DNA of 35,204 nucleotides from Alphaproteobacteria bacterium. Its GTDB lineage: Bacteria; Pseudomonadota; Alphaproteobacteria; Rhizobiales; Hyphomicrobiaceae. Position numbers and translations under genes: made by a program. The notes under the pieces are model-generated. The model was not told the origin of the DNA and did no database searches. It saw only the letters and a list, made by a program, of their open reading frames with translations. The stretch is taken from contig JAHJQI010000073.1 of NCBI GenBank assembly GCA_018819265.1, positions 1-35,204 on the forward strand. The letters are read 5' to 3'. Shown in pieces: positions 8,956 through 17,572 of the stretch (position 1 is the stretch's first letter; the number at the start of each line of letters is the position of its first letter).

Positions 8956-9675
8956 TCACCAGCCGATCGGCTTCTTGTCGCGAAAGAACCCGCCGGTCGG
9001 TCCGTCGTCCTCGAGCGTCGCCAGCCAGATCGCCGTCTCGGCGCCCTCTTCGATGGAGCGGGTGGCGTTCGGGCCGCCCATGTCGGTCCTGACCCAGCCC
9101 GGACACATGGAGTTGACCTTGATGTTGCCCGGCCCGATATCGGCCGCCGCGGTCCGCGTCAGCGCATTGAGCGCGGTCTTGGAGAGCCTGTAGGAGGTAT
9201 AGCCACCCCCCATTTCAGAAAGCTGGCCAAGCGTCGACGAGATGTTGACGATGCGGCCGTAGCCTTCCTTCTGCATGTAGGGCAGCACCGCCTGGATCAT
9301 GCGCAGCGGGCCAATGGTGTTGGCATCGAGTGTCGACAGCACTTCTTCGATCGGGACGTTGGCAACGTTGGTTGCCCCTGCGGCCGCCGTCGAACCCTGC
9401 AGCACACCGGCGTTATTGACCAGGATGTCGATCCGACCGAACAGGTGGCAGGTCTGGGCCACGGCAGCCTCGACGCTTTCGCTGCGGGTGACGTCCAATT
9501 CGACGACGGCCGGCTCCAGGCCTTCGGCCCGCAGCTGCGCGGCCGCCGCTTCGCCCTTTGCCTTGTCGCGCGAGCCGATGGCTGTCAGCACCCCGAGGCG
9601 GGCCAGCTGGCGCGAGATCTCGAGGCCGATGCCGCGGTTGCCTCCGGTTACAAGCGCCGTTCGTGTCTCTGCCAT
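8956..9675 (-). CDS. SDR family NAD(P)-dependent oxidoreductase
   Basis: The 239-residue protein is a classical short-chain dehydrogenase/reductase. It has the cofactor motif TGGNRGIG (10-17), LDVT for the adenine ring, NNAG, and the active-site Ser in NISSTLG followed by the YRLSK pair (Tyr-x3-Lys). The PGWVRTDMGG loop after strand 6 is the pattern seen in carbonyl reductase-like members. These enzymes reduce carbonyls or oxidise alcohols; the true substrate cannot be read from sequence. SRDK after strand 2, with a basic residue, fits NADPH preference. The start at 9675 has GGAGAGG a few bases upstream. Confidence 0.9.
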   Translation of the reverse strand: MAETRTALVTGGNRGIGLEISRQLARLGVLTAIGSRDKAKGEAAAAQLRAEGLEPAVVELDVTRSESVEAAVAQTCHLFGRIDILVNNAGVLQGSTAAAGATNVANVPIEEVLSTLDANTIGPLRMIQAVLPYMQKEGYGRIVNISSTLGQLSEMGGGYTSYRLSKTALNALTRTAAADIGPGNIKVNSMCPGWVRTDMGGPNATRSIEEGAETAIWLATLEDDGPTGGFFRDKKPIGW

Positions 9676-9969
9676 CTGCCTCTCCGCATTAGGGGATCCG
9701 AGCCCGTTTCCTCAGGCGACTTTACCTTACGATCACGGCATGGGAAACCGAACCCGAAATGTGTCAGAGAATAGCAGACCACAAGGTTGCCTTTACCAAG
9801 TTCTGATTTGGTTTCCTGAATACTGACGAATTCCCCAATAGCAGCCCGTTCGGCGGCAAAAAGCGGCAAGGGCAGAGGGCGGGATAGGCGAAAATTAACG
9901 CGAGTTTCCGATGATGGGGGTCACCGGGCTTCAAGACTGTCTGGCCGATGCGGCCCAAGAGCCAAAAAT

Positions 9970-11214
9970 ATGAAAAACTTAATCCGGCACTTTCCAGGCA
10001 GTGTCTTCTCAGCGCTGCGCTCGGAAGCCGGCAGCATCCTGCCGATGTTCGCTCTCTCCTTGATGGCGATGTTCGGCACCATCGCCGCAGCCGTCGACTT
10101 CGGACTTGCATACTCGCACCGTGACAGGCTGCAGAAATCCGCCGATTCGGCAGCTCTCGCAGCGGCAATCCTGCTTGATGCCACCGAAACCGAACGCAAG
10201 CAGCGCGCAGCCAACGCCTTCAACGCGAATTACGCCGATGCAAGCAGCGCCACGTTCGGCTTAACGGTCGATTACAACGGTTCGAGCCAGCAAACTTACG
10301 TCGTTGCGACAGCAACAAGGAAGCTGCGAACCCATATCCTGCCCCTCTTCGGATATACCGAACTGGACTTGAAAACCGTCGTCAAGGTGCCGATCCCGCG
10401 CCTGCTCGACGCCGAAGTCGTCCTCGTTCTCGATTACTCGGATTCGATGATTGCGAACCAGAAGTACGTGCGCATGCGCGATGCCGCAATCCAGCTGATC
10501 GACACCATTTCGCTGAACGGCACCAACAAGCGAGCCAAATTCGGCGTCGTTCCCTTCGCCGCGATGGTCAAGGCAGACCTGCCGGGTTGGGCGATCCGCA
10601 GCGATGTCAGCTATACCGGATGCACCCAGGATCGGCGCTCGCCCCATAACGGCCTGGAGGCCTCGCCCAATGGCAACGACGACACCAAATGGGGCGAAGT
10701 CACGAGTGCGCACGTCTGTTCAGACATGGCCGCGGCCAAGCTCGACGTCGTGCCGCTAACCAACGATGCTTCCAGCGTCAAGGCCAAGATCGGTGCGATG
10801 CGACCCTACAAGTGGACCCACATCGCGGCCGGCGCCGAATTCGGCTGGCAGGTGATATCGCCCACCGGCATATTCGGCGGCGCCAACCCCTACGATCCCG
10901 ACCGGACCATCAAGGTCGCCATCATCCTGTCCGACGGCATGCAGACCGCACCCGGCTGGGGCCCGGATTCGACCCAGTCGACCGTCCACGCCGAAAACAA
11001 TCTTTCTGCCCTTTGCTCCGGCATGAAGGCGCGGCAGATCAAAGTCTACACGATCGGCTACGATCTTTCCGACGACCACACCAAGACGCTACTTGGCGAC
11101 TGCGCGGGGGCCGGCCGCTTCTACGATGCCAACGACATCCAGACCGGAGTCTTGTCCGCATTCGTCGACATCGGCGAAAAGGTCCGCGACCAGATGGTCC
11201 GTCTCAGCCAGTAG
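9970..11214 (+). CDS. TadG-like protein with pilus-type N-terminus and von Willebrand factor A domain
   Basis: The 414-residue protein begins with a basic stretch and then SEAGSILPMFALSLMAMFG, the pseudopilin-like TadE/TadG helix, followed by VDFGLAYSHRDRLQKSADSAALAAA. This N-terminal Tad module anchors the protein in the inner membrane. From about residue 150 a vWA domain begins (AEVVLVLDYSDSM, the DxSxS MIDAS motif), with further strands IKVAIILSDGM and IKVYTIGYDL. TadG proteins help assemble Flp/Tad adhesive pili, but no tadA/B/C, cpaB or flp gene is nearby, so this copy is an orphan. Several cysteines in the vWA insert may form disulfides. No good ribosome binding site is seen before 9970, so the start is less certain than the gene. 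Confidence 0.88.
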   Translation: MKNLIRHFPGSVFSALRSEAGSILPMFALSLMAMFGTIAAAVDFGLAYSHRDRLQKSADSAALAAAILLDATETERKQRAANAFNANYADASSATFGLTVDYNGSSQQTYVVATATRKLRTHILPLFGYTELDLKTVVKVPIPRLLDAEVVLVLDYSDSMIANQKYVRMRDAAIQLIDTISLNGTNKRAKFGVVPFAAMVKADLPGWAIRSDVSYTGCTQDRRSPHNGLEASPNGNDDTKWGEVTSAHVCSDMAAAKLDVVPLTNDASSVKAKIGAMRPYKWTHIAAGAEFGWQVISPTGIFGGANPYDPDRTIKVAIILSDGMQTAPGWGPDSTQSTVHAENNLSALCSGMKARQIKVYTIGYDLSDDHTKTLLGDCAGAGRFYDANDIQTGVLSAFVDIGEKVRDQMVRLSQ

Positions 11215-11237
11215 CGGCGAATCGAGGCGCCGGCTTT

Positions 11238-11732
11238 TCAAAACATGCCGATCGCAAGGCGGGCTTCGTCCGACATGCGGCTCATGTCCCAGGGCGGATC
11301 GAAAACGAGGTTGACCTTGACCCGGCTGACGCCCGGCACGGCGTTGACCGCGTTTTCCACCCAGCCCGGCATCTCGCCAGCTACCGGACATCCCGGCGCC
11401 GTCAGCGTCATGTCGATATCGACCTCGCGCTCGTCGCCGACATCGATCCGGTAGATCAACCCGATCTCATAGATGTCGGAGGGAATTTCCGGATCATAGA
11501 CGGTCTTCAGCGCCGCGATGATATCGGCGGTCAGCTGATCGAGCTGTTCGGCAGACAGTGCCGAATCCGGCACCGGCGTCCCGCCTTCGGCAACGCTTGG
11601 CGTCGGCGTCGCCACAGCCTCCGCAGCCGCCTCCCCGGCGCTGTCCGTCCGGGCCGCGACGCGCTCATCGGCCACGTCGATCCCGGCGCGCTCGGCCTCG
11701 TCTCCAGCCTGAACCGGTTTCCTGTCGTCCAT
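11238..11732 (-). CDS. sufT: SUF system Fe-S assembly protein SufT (MIP18/DUF59 family)
   Basis: The 164-residue product has a low-complexity Ala/Glu/Val-rich N-terminus (1-60) and a C-terminal MIP18/DUF59 domain. Family motifs include TVYDPEIPSDIYEIGLIY and TLTAPGCPVAGEMPGWVENA, with the conserved Cys in APGCP and DPPWDMSRMSDEARL at the end. Such proteins act as auxiliary factors in Fe-S cluster maturation. The ATG at 11732 overlaps the sufS stop codon (TGATG), so the two are translationally coupled. It is the last suf gene here: the expected sufA-type carrier does not follow. The next gene, tadG-like, converges after 23 bp. Confidence 0.9.
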   Translation of the reverse strand: MDDRKPVQAGDEAERAGIDVADERVAARTDSAGEAAAEAVATPTPSVAEGGTPVPDSALSAEQLDQLTADIIAALKTVYDPEIPSDIYEIGLIYRIDVGDEREVDIDMTLTAPGCPVAGEMPGWVENAVNAVPGVSRVKVNLVFDPPWDMSRMSDEARLAIGMF

Positions 11733-13003
11733 CAAGCAAAGAACTCCTTGGCATGTACCAGCGCGTCGGCAAGTGCGTCGACTTCCTCGCGCGTACTATA
11801 CATCGCAAACGACGCCCGGCACGTCGCCGTGACACCGAGCCGGTCCATCAGCGGCTGCGCGCAGTGATGCCCGGCACGCACCGCGATGCCGCGCCGGTCG
11901 ATGATGGTCGAGATATCGTGCGGGTGCAGGCCCTCGATCGAGAACGACACTATCGCCGCCTTGCCGGGAGCGGTGCCGTGTATCTTGAGCCAGTCGAAAT
12001 CGCCGAGCCGTTCGGCCGCGTACCGGCCGATCGCCTCTTCGTGCGCGGCGATGTTTTCCCTGCCGATCTGCATCATGTAGTTGAGTGCCGCGCCAAGACC
12101 GATGGCTTCGACGATCGGCGGCGTGCCGGCCTCGAAGCGGTGCGGAGGATCGGCGTACGTCACCTTGTCGACGCTGACCGTTTCGATCATTTCGCCGCCG
12201 CCTTCGTAGGGCGGCATGCGATCGAGATGATGCTTCTTGGCGTAGAGCACGCCGATTCCCGACGGCCCGTAGGTCTTGTGGCCGGTGAAGACGTAGAAGT
12301 CGCAATCGAGATCACGCACGTCGACGGGCATGTGCACGGCGGCCTGGCTGCCGTCGACGAGCACGGGAATGCCGCGCTCATGAGCGATACTTATTACCTG
12401 CTTGATCGGTACAACCGTGCCGAGCACGTTCGACATGTGGGTGATGGCAACCATCTTCGTGCGCGGCGTCAGAAGCGCTTCGAACTCATCGATCAGGAAT
12501 TCGCCGTTGTCAGCGATCGGCGCCCATTTGATGACCGCCCCGTTGCGTTCGCGGTGATAATTCCACGGCACGATGTTCGAATGATGCTCCATGATCGACA
12601 AGACGATCTCATCGCCCTCGCCGATGACAAGGCCGCCGCACGACTGCGCCACGAGGTTGATCGCCATCGTCGCGTTGCGCGTGAAGATGATCTCGTCGCT
12701 CGACCCGGCGTTGAGGAAGCGTCGCGTGGTTTCGCGGGCCTCCTCGAAATTCGACGTCGCCGTGTTGGAAAGGTAGTGCAGCCCGCGGTGAACGTTGGCG
12801 TATTCGAAGCGGTAGGCGTGATCCATCGCTTCGAGAACCACGCGCGGCTTCTGCGCGCTGGCGCCGTTGTCAAGGTAGACCAGCGGCTTGCCGTACACCT
12901 CGCGAAACAGGATCGGGAAGTCCGTCCTGATATGGCCGACGTCGAAGGCTGCCCCGCGAGGCCCGCGGGTACGGTCGATATCGGCATCAAAGTCCAAGGT
13001 CAT
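11732..13003 (-). CDS. sufS: cysteine desulfurase SufS (group II)
   Basis: This enzyme removes sulfur from cysteine to give alanine and a persulfide used for Fe-S clusters by the SufBCD scaffold. The 423-residue sequence shows YLDNGASAQKP near the N-terminus, MEHHSNIVPW at 138-147, the PLP Lys243 in TGHKTYGPSG, and the persulfide-forming Cys381 in RAGHHCAQPLM. These are hallmarks of group II enzymes. These enzymes normally need a sulfur acceptor such as SufE or SufU, and none is found in the window. It lies 33 bp after sufD and is coupled to sufT by overlapping codons. Confidence 0.97.
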   Translation of the reverse strand: MTLDFDADIDRTRGPRGAAFDVGHIRTDFPILFREVYGKPLVYLDNGASAQKPRVVLEAMDHAYRFEYANVHRGLHYLSNTATSNFEEARETTRRFLNAGSSDEIIFTRNATMAINLVAQSCGGLVIGEGDEIVLSIMEHHSNIVPWNYHRERNGAVIKWAPIADNGEFLIDEFEALLTPRTKMVAITHMSNVLGTVVPIKQVISIAHERGIPVLVDGSQAAVHMPVDVRDLDCDFYVFTGHKTYGPSGIGVLYAKKHHLDRMPPYEGGGEMIETVSVDKVTYADPPHRFEAGTPPIVEAIGLGAALNYMMQIGRENIAAHEEAIGRYAAERLGDFDWLKIHGTAPGKAAIVSFSIEGLHPHDISTIIDRRGIAVRAGHHCAQPLMDRLGVTATCRASFAMYSTREEVDALADALVHAKEFFA

Positions 13004-13036
13004 CTCGTCCTCTCGTTTCCCGCAAGAAGCCTGCGA

Positions 13037-14365
13037 TCATTTCGACAGCCAGCCGCGCGCGAAGCCCATGAGGGCTTCGTTGATCGCCTCATCCTCGACG
13101 AGCGCCACAGCTTCGCCGATAAACGACTCGATCAGCAAGACCCGCGCGACGTCGGTTGGGATTCCGCGCGACTGACAATAGAACAGCAGGTCCTTGTCGA
13201 GTTCCGCACACGTCGCGCCATGTCCGCAGACCACATCGTCGGCGAAGATCTCAAGCTCCGGCTTGGAATCGAACTCGGCATCCGGCGACAGCAGCAGCGC
13301 TTGCGACATCTGCTTGCCGTCGGTCTTCTGGGCCACCGACTGCACGATGATCTTGCCTTGAAAGATTCCGCGTGAATGATCATCAAGAACCGCCTTGAAC
13401 AGTTCACGGCTCTCGCAGCCCGGTACGGCATGATCGACGACCAGCGTGGTATCGACGTGATCGCCTCCTCTGCCGAGGAAGACGCCGGAAAGATCAAGCT
13501 TGGCGTCCTCTCCATCGAAGACGACCTGGATCTGGTTGCGGGCCAGGTTGATGCCCTGCGTCAGCTGGAATCCACGGTATTCGCAAGCCTTGCCGAGCCG
13601 CGCGATCCAGTTCGCCAGATGCGTCACCGCGCTACCGTCGTCGGCGGCGATCTTGACGTGGGTCAGGCGAGCATCGTCGCCGACGCTGATTTGCGTTGCC
13701 GTATTGATCTGACCGTCGCTCGCAGCGCCTGGCAGCGACACGAATGCTTCGACGATCCGCGCCGATGCCTTGGCGCCAACCTCGAGGACGTTGCGCACAG
13801 CCGCGAAGCACGGCTGAGCGCCGGCCCTGATGTTCACCAGCAGCAGCGGCTTCTCCAGTTCGGCTTCCGCATGAACGCGCACGACCGCGCCGTCGCTCAT
13901 GTAGGCCGTATTGAGCGCCAGCACTGCGTTGCTCTCCTGACCCGCAAATCCGCTCAGCGCCGATTCGGTCGCTTGCGCATCCTCAAGGGCGCTCGCCAGG
14001 CTTTCGACTTCGAGACCCGCCAACGAACCCCGCGACGACAAATCCGGCCGGTGCGCACCGTTGACGAACACGATCCGGTGCGCGTCGATCTGCGCCAGCG
14101 GGCCGATCGCGACGATCACGTCGGCGATGGTCATGGCGAGTTTATCGCCGGTCCGCGCCGGCAGCGCCTCCTTCACCGCGCTTCTGAGATCGGTATACTT
14201 CCATTCTTCGATGCGTCGGTGCGGCAGGCCCAGTTCCTCGAACCGGCGTGCAGCGCCTTCGCGGGCTTCGCGTACCGCCGCCGATCCCGGCAGCGTCGCG
14301 CGCATTTCGTTGAAGCCCTCGGCGAATGATTGCTCCGCCTTCGTTTTCATCACTGCCACGGTCAT
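13037..14365 (-). CDS. sufD: Fe-S cluster scaffold subunit SufD
   Basis: SufD forms the SufBC2D complex with SufB and the ATPase SufC, on which new Fe-S clusters are built. The 442-residue product has the short N-terminal helical part (ARRFEELGLPHRRIEEWKYT) and the long beta-helix core. The C-terminal family signature includes SKPELEIFADDVVCGHGATC and LLFYCQSRGIPTDVARVLLI. The conserved His of the SufB-SufD interface is in CGHGAT. Two start codons, at 14365 and 14350 (MTVAVMKTKAEQ), are possible. It follows sufC after 84 bp. Confidence 0.96.
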   Translation of the reverse strand: MTVAVMKTKAEQSFAEGFNEMRATLPGSAAVREAREGAARRFEELGLPHRRIEEWKYTDLRSAVKEALPARTGDKLAMTIADVIVAIGPLAQIDAHRIVFVNGAHRPDLSSRGSLAGLEVESLASALEDAQATESALSGFAGQESNAVLALNTAYMSDGAVVRVHAEAELEKPLLLVNIRAGAQPCFAAVRNVLEVGAKASARIVEAFVSLPGAASDGQINTATQISVGDDARLTHVKIAADDGSAVTHLANWIARLGKACEYRGFQLTQGINLARNQIQVVFDGEDAKLDLSGVFLGRGGDHVDTTLVVDHAVPGCESRELFKAVLDDHSRGIFQGKIIVQSVAQKTDGKQMSQALLLSPDAEFDSKPELEIFADDVVCGHGATCAELDKDLLFYCQSRGIPTDVARVLLIESFIGEAVALVEDEAINEALMGFARGWLSK

Positions 14366-14449
14366 TATCGCGCCTCCTGCGCGTCGTCGTTACCAGTTTC
14401 TCAAGACCCGCCGGCCCACTCTTGACCGATGGCCCGGCGCAAGCCTGGC

Positions 14450-15205
14450 TCAGGCGGCCTTCTCGCCGAACTCGGCGTAGCCCGATTTCTCGAGTTCGAG
14501 CGCCAGTTCCTTGCCTCCCGAACGCTGGATCCTGCCCTGCGCGAGAACATGGACCTTGTCGGGCACGATATGGTTCAACAGGCGCTGGTAGTGCGTGATG
14601 ACCAGCATCGCGCGCTCTGGCGAGCGGAGTGCATTGACGCCTTCGGAAACAACCTTCAAGGCATCGATATCGAGGCCGGAGTCGGTTTCATCGAGAACGC
14701 AGAGCGTCGGCTCGAGCAGTGCCATCTGCAGAATTTCGGAACGCTTCTTCTCACCGCCCGAAAAGCCGACATTGACCGGCCGCTTCAACATCTCGACGTC
14801 GATGCTGAGTTCGCCGGCCTTCTGCTTGACGAGCTTCATGAACTCCGGCGTCGTCAACTCCTCCTGGCCACGCTTGCGGCGCACCGCGTTGGTCGCGGTC
14901 CGCAGGAAGGTGAGGCCGGCAACGCCGGGAATTTCCATCGGATACTGAAACGCCAGGAAAACGCCGGCGGCGGCGCGCTCGTCCGGTGCCATTTCGAGGA
15001 TCGATTCCCCGTTCCAGAGGATATCGCCTTCGGTCACCGCATAGTCGTCGCGTCCGGCGAGAACATAAGCGAGCGTCGACTTGCCCGATCCGTTCGGCCC
15101 CATGATCGCATGCACTTCGCCCTTCGGCACGACGAGGTCGATCCCCTTCAGGATCGGCTTGTCCTCCTCGGCGATCTTCACGTGCAGATTCTTGATTTCC
15201 AGCAT
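14450..15205 (-). CDS. sufC: Fe-S assembly ATPase SufC
   Basis: SufC is the ABC-type ATPase that drives conformational change in SufBCD. The start at 15205 ([11 protein letters not shown]) gives the usual length of 251 residues; the open frame runs on to 15388 but overlaps the upstream gene. Walker [10 protein letters not shown] is at 36-44, the Q-loop in [12 protein letters not shown], the signature [10 protein letters not shown] from 147, and Walker B with [14 protein letters not shown]. The H-loop is in VITHYQRLL. The DETDSGLD variant is the SufC-specific form. GGAG lies about 10 bases upstream. Confidence 0.97.
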   Translation of the reverse strand: MLEIKNLHVKIAEEDKPILKGIDLVVPKGEVHAIMGPNGSGKSTLAYVLAGRDDYAVTEGDILWNGESILEMAPDERAAAGVFLAFQYPMEIPGVAGLTFLRTATNAVRRKRGQEELTTPEFMKLVKQKAGELSIDVEMLKRPVNVGFSGGEKKRSEILQMALLEPTLCVLDETDSGLDIDALKVVSEGVNALRSPERAMLVITHYQRLLNHIVPDKVHVLAQGRIQRSGGKELALELEKSGYAEFGEKAA

Positions 15206-15263
15206 TCCATCAAACTCCGGTCCGTCGATTTTCAAAGGTGTCTCGTCGTCCTTTTCCAGGGAC

Positions 15264-15572
15264 TTATTCCTCGGCCTTTTCGTCAAGCATGTCGCGGTAG
15301 GGCTTGCCGTTGTGGCGCCACAGCCATTCACCGTCGGTCTTGCGCTTGGCAAACTTCGTGAAGTTCCAGACGGCATAGAGCATGGCAAGTGCCCATACGA
15401 TAAACCCGGGCAACCGCGTCTCCTGGCTCAACGACAAGAGCCACGGCACCGAAACGAGCGGCAGTAGAATCGCGAAAGCACTTGTCGCCAGCACGCCCTT
15501 CCAGTTGGTTGGAACCGCGCCGTAGCCGTGCCGCTTCGGCTTGAACCAGAACTCTTCTTGCTCCTTGCTCAT
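15264..15572 (-). CDS. small membrane protein inside the suf operon, unknown function
   Basis: The 102-residue product has a polar, aromatic N-terminus ([22 protein letters not shown]), two predicted transmembrane helices ([38 protein letters not shown]), and a charged C-terminal tail with [14 protein letters not shown]. Both ends should be cytoplasmic. Its ATG overlaps the stop of the preceding gene (ATGA), so the two are translationally coupled. It lies between sufB and sufC in the same operon. No function is known to me. A link to Fe-S assembly is suggested by position only. Confidence 0.78.
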   Translation of the reverse strand: MSKEQEEFWFKPKRHGYGAVPTNWKGVLATSAFAILLPLVSVPWLLSLSQETRLPGFIVWALAMLYAVWNFTKFAKRKTDGEWLWRHNGKPYRDMLDEKAEE

Positions 15573-15991
15573 TCGAAATACCGCTTCGGCTGACCCGCCT
15601 CATCGGCATCGGCCCAGGCAAAAACGCGGGTCATGACCTCTTCATAGAAGGTCTTGTCGAGCACCGGGCAATCCGTGTCGGGATACATGATGTTGTCGTC
15701 GACACTGATGCTCATGTCGTCGCGCGCGCGGACCCTCAGAGAGCGCCCGGCCTGGACAAACCGCAAAACGGCATCGTCTTCCTCGATTCTGACGCCGCGA
15801 TCGGCGAGGCGCTTCAAGTCACCCGCCGCCTCGATCCACTCGGTGAGGTCGAACACGATGTCCTGCATCCGTTCCAGACGATAGAGCCGCTGGAACTCCT
15901 CCACCTCGGCAAGGTAGGCGCCAGCCGAGATGTTCGCTTCGATTTCGAGCTGCCGCACGATCGCGGCGTTGCGCTCGGTCCTGTCGTTCAT
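15569..15991 (-). CDS. hypothetical protein between sufB and sufC
   Basis: The ATG at 15991 is preceded by AAGGAG at about 9 bases, so I chose it over 16024. The 140-residue product is acidic and soluble. The first part looks helical (ERNAAIVRQLEIEANISAGA, LAEVEEFQRLYRLERMQDIV); the second is mixed with strands (VLRFVQAGRSLRVRARDDMS). The only cysteine is in PDTDCPVLDKTFYEE. I recognise no family. It starts 13 bp after the sufB stop and overlaps the next small membrane-protein gene by ATGA, so the pair is likely made together with SufB. Confidence 0.78.
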   Translation of the reverse strand: MNDRTERNAAIVRQLEIEANISAGAYLAEVEEFQRLYRLERMQDIVFDLTEWIEAAGDLKRLADRGVRIEEDDAVLRFVQAGRSLRVRARDDMSISVDDNIMYPDTDCPVLDKTFYEEVMTRVFAWADADEAGQPKRYFE

Positions 15992-16004
15992 AACAACGCG
16001 CTCC

Positions 16005-17474
16005 TTAGCCCACCGAACCTTCAAGCGAGATGCCGATGAGCTTTTGCGTTTCCGCCATGAACTCCATCGGCAACTGCTGCAGCACGTCGCGCACGAAGCC
16101 GTTGACGATCAGCGTCACCGCTTCCTCTTCCGACAGACCGCGCTGCATGCAGTAGAACAGCTTGTCGTCGGAAATCTTCGAGGTCGTCGCCTCGTGCTCG
16201 AAATGTGCCGTCGAGGTTTTCGCTTCGATATAAGGCACCGTGTGCGCCCCGCATTTGTTGCCGATCAGAAGCGAGTCGCACTGCGTGAAGTTGCGGGCGT
16301 TCGTCGCCTTGCGGTGCGCCGAAACGAGCCCGCGGTAGGTATTGTCCGAATGGCCCGCAGCAATCCCCTTCGAGATGATACGGCTCGACGTGTTCTTGCC
16401 GAGGTGGATCATCTTGGTGCCGCTGTCGACCTGCTGGTAGCCGTTCGAGATCGCGATCGAGTAGAACTCGCCTCTGCTGTTGTCACCGCGCAGGATGCAG
16501 GAGGGATACTTCCAGGTGATCGCCGAACCGGTCTCGACCTGGGTCCACGAGATCTTCGAGTTGTTGCCGCGGCAGTCGCCGCGCTTCGTCACGAAGTTGT
16601 AGATTCCGCCCTTGCCGTCCTTGTCTCCCGGATACCAGTTCTGCACCGTCGAGTACTTGATCTCCGCATCATCAAGCGCGACCAGTTCCACGACAGCCGC
16701 ATGCAGCTGGTTTTGATCGCGCATCGGCGCGGTACAGCCTTCGAGGTAGGAGACGTAGGAACCCTTGTCGGCGATGATTAGCGTGCGCTCGAACTGCCCC
16801 GTCTGCATGTCGTTGATGCGGAAATAGGTCGACAGCTCCATCGGGCAGCGCACGCCCTCGGGGATGTAGACGAACGAACCGTCCGAGAACACCGCCGAAT
16901 TGAGCGAGGCGTAGAAGTTGTCGGATTTCGGCACGACCGAACCGAGGTACTTCTTCACGAGTTCAGGATGCTCGCGGACGGCTTCCGAGATCGAGCAGAA
17001 GATGACACCGGCCTTCCTCAGTTCGTCCTTGAACGTGGTCACCACCGACACCGAGTCGAATACCGCATCGACCGCCACCCTGGCGCCCTGCACGCCGGCC
17101 AGCACCGCCTGCTCCTTCAGCGGAATGCCGAGCTTCGCGTAGGTGGCGAGCAGTTCGGGATCGACTTCGTCGAGGCTCTTGGGTCCCTCGGTGCTCTTCG
17201 GGGCCGAGTAATAATAAAGGTCCTGGAAGTCGATACGCGGGTAGTGCACCCGCGCCCAGGTCGGTTCCTGCATCGTCTTCCAACGCTCGTAGGCATCAAG
17301 CCGCCACTCCAGCATCCATGCCGGCTCGTCCTTGCGCGCCGAAATGTAGCGGATCGTGTCTTCATCGAGGCCCTTCGGCGCGCGCACGGATTCGATCATC
17401 GTCTCGAAGCCGTACTTGTACTTGTCGACGTCGATTTCCTTGACCTTTTCGATAGTCGACCCAACTGCCGGCAT
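16005..17474 (-). CDS. sufB: Fe-S cluster scaffold subunit SufB
   Basis: SufB is the main scaffold subunit of SufBCD. AAGGAG lies 6 bases before the ATG at 17474, giving 489 residues, the usual size; the frame continues to 17513 without a site. Family landmarks are [17 protein letters not shown] near the start, the central [39 protein letters not shown] with the cluster-related Cys, and the C-terminal [18 protein letters not shown] followed by [14 protein letters not shown]. It follows the group I cysteine desulfurase gene after 98 bp. Confidence 0.97.
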   Translation of the reverse strand: MPAVGSTIEKVKEIDVDKYKYGFETMIESVRAPKGLDEDTIRYISARKDEPAWMLEWRLDAYERWKTMQEPTWARVHYPRIDFQDLYYYSAPKSTEGPKSLDEVDPELLATYAKLGIPLKEQAVLAGVQGARVAVDAVFDSVSVVTTFKDELRKAGVIFCSISEAVREHPELVKKYLGSVVPKSDNFYASLNSAVFSDGSFVYIPEGVRCPMELSTYFRINDMQTGQFERTLIIADKGSYVSYLEGCTAPMRDQNQLHAAVVELVALDDAEIKYSTVQNWYPGDKDGKGGIYNFVTKRGDCRGNNSKISWTQVETGSAITWKYPSCILRGDNSRGEFYSIAISNGYQQVDSGTKMIHLGKNTSSRIISKGIAAGHSDNTYRGLVSAHRKATNARNFTQCDSLLIGNKCGAHTVPYIEAKTSTAHFEHEATTSKISDDKLFYCMQRGLSEEEAVTLIVNGFVRDVLQQLPMEFMAETQKLIGISLEGSVG

Positions 17475-17572
17475 ACCGGTCTCCTTCATGTTGTCTTGCG
17501 TCTTGTCTGGCATCTGGCGGCCAGCAACGATGTTTCAAGGCTGCCACCGCCGCGCTTTCGAAACTGCTGCGA

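Noticed and set aside
15206..15388. Longer SufC starting at 15388
   Set aside because: The extra 61 residues overlap the upstream membrane-protein gene and are not found in SufC; the standard N-terminus MLEIKNL begins at 15205.
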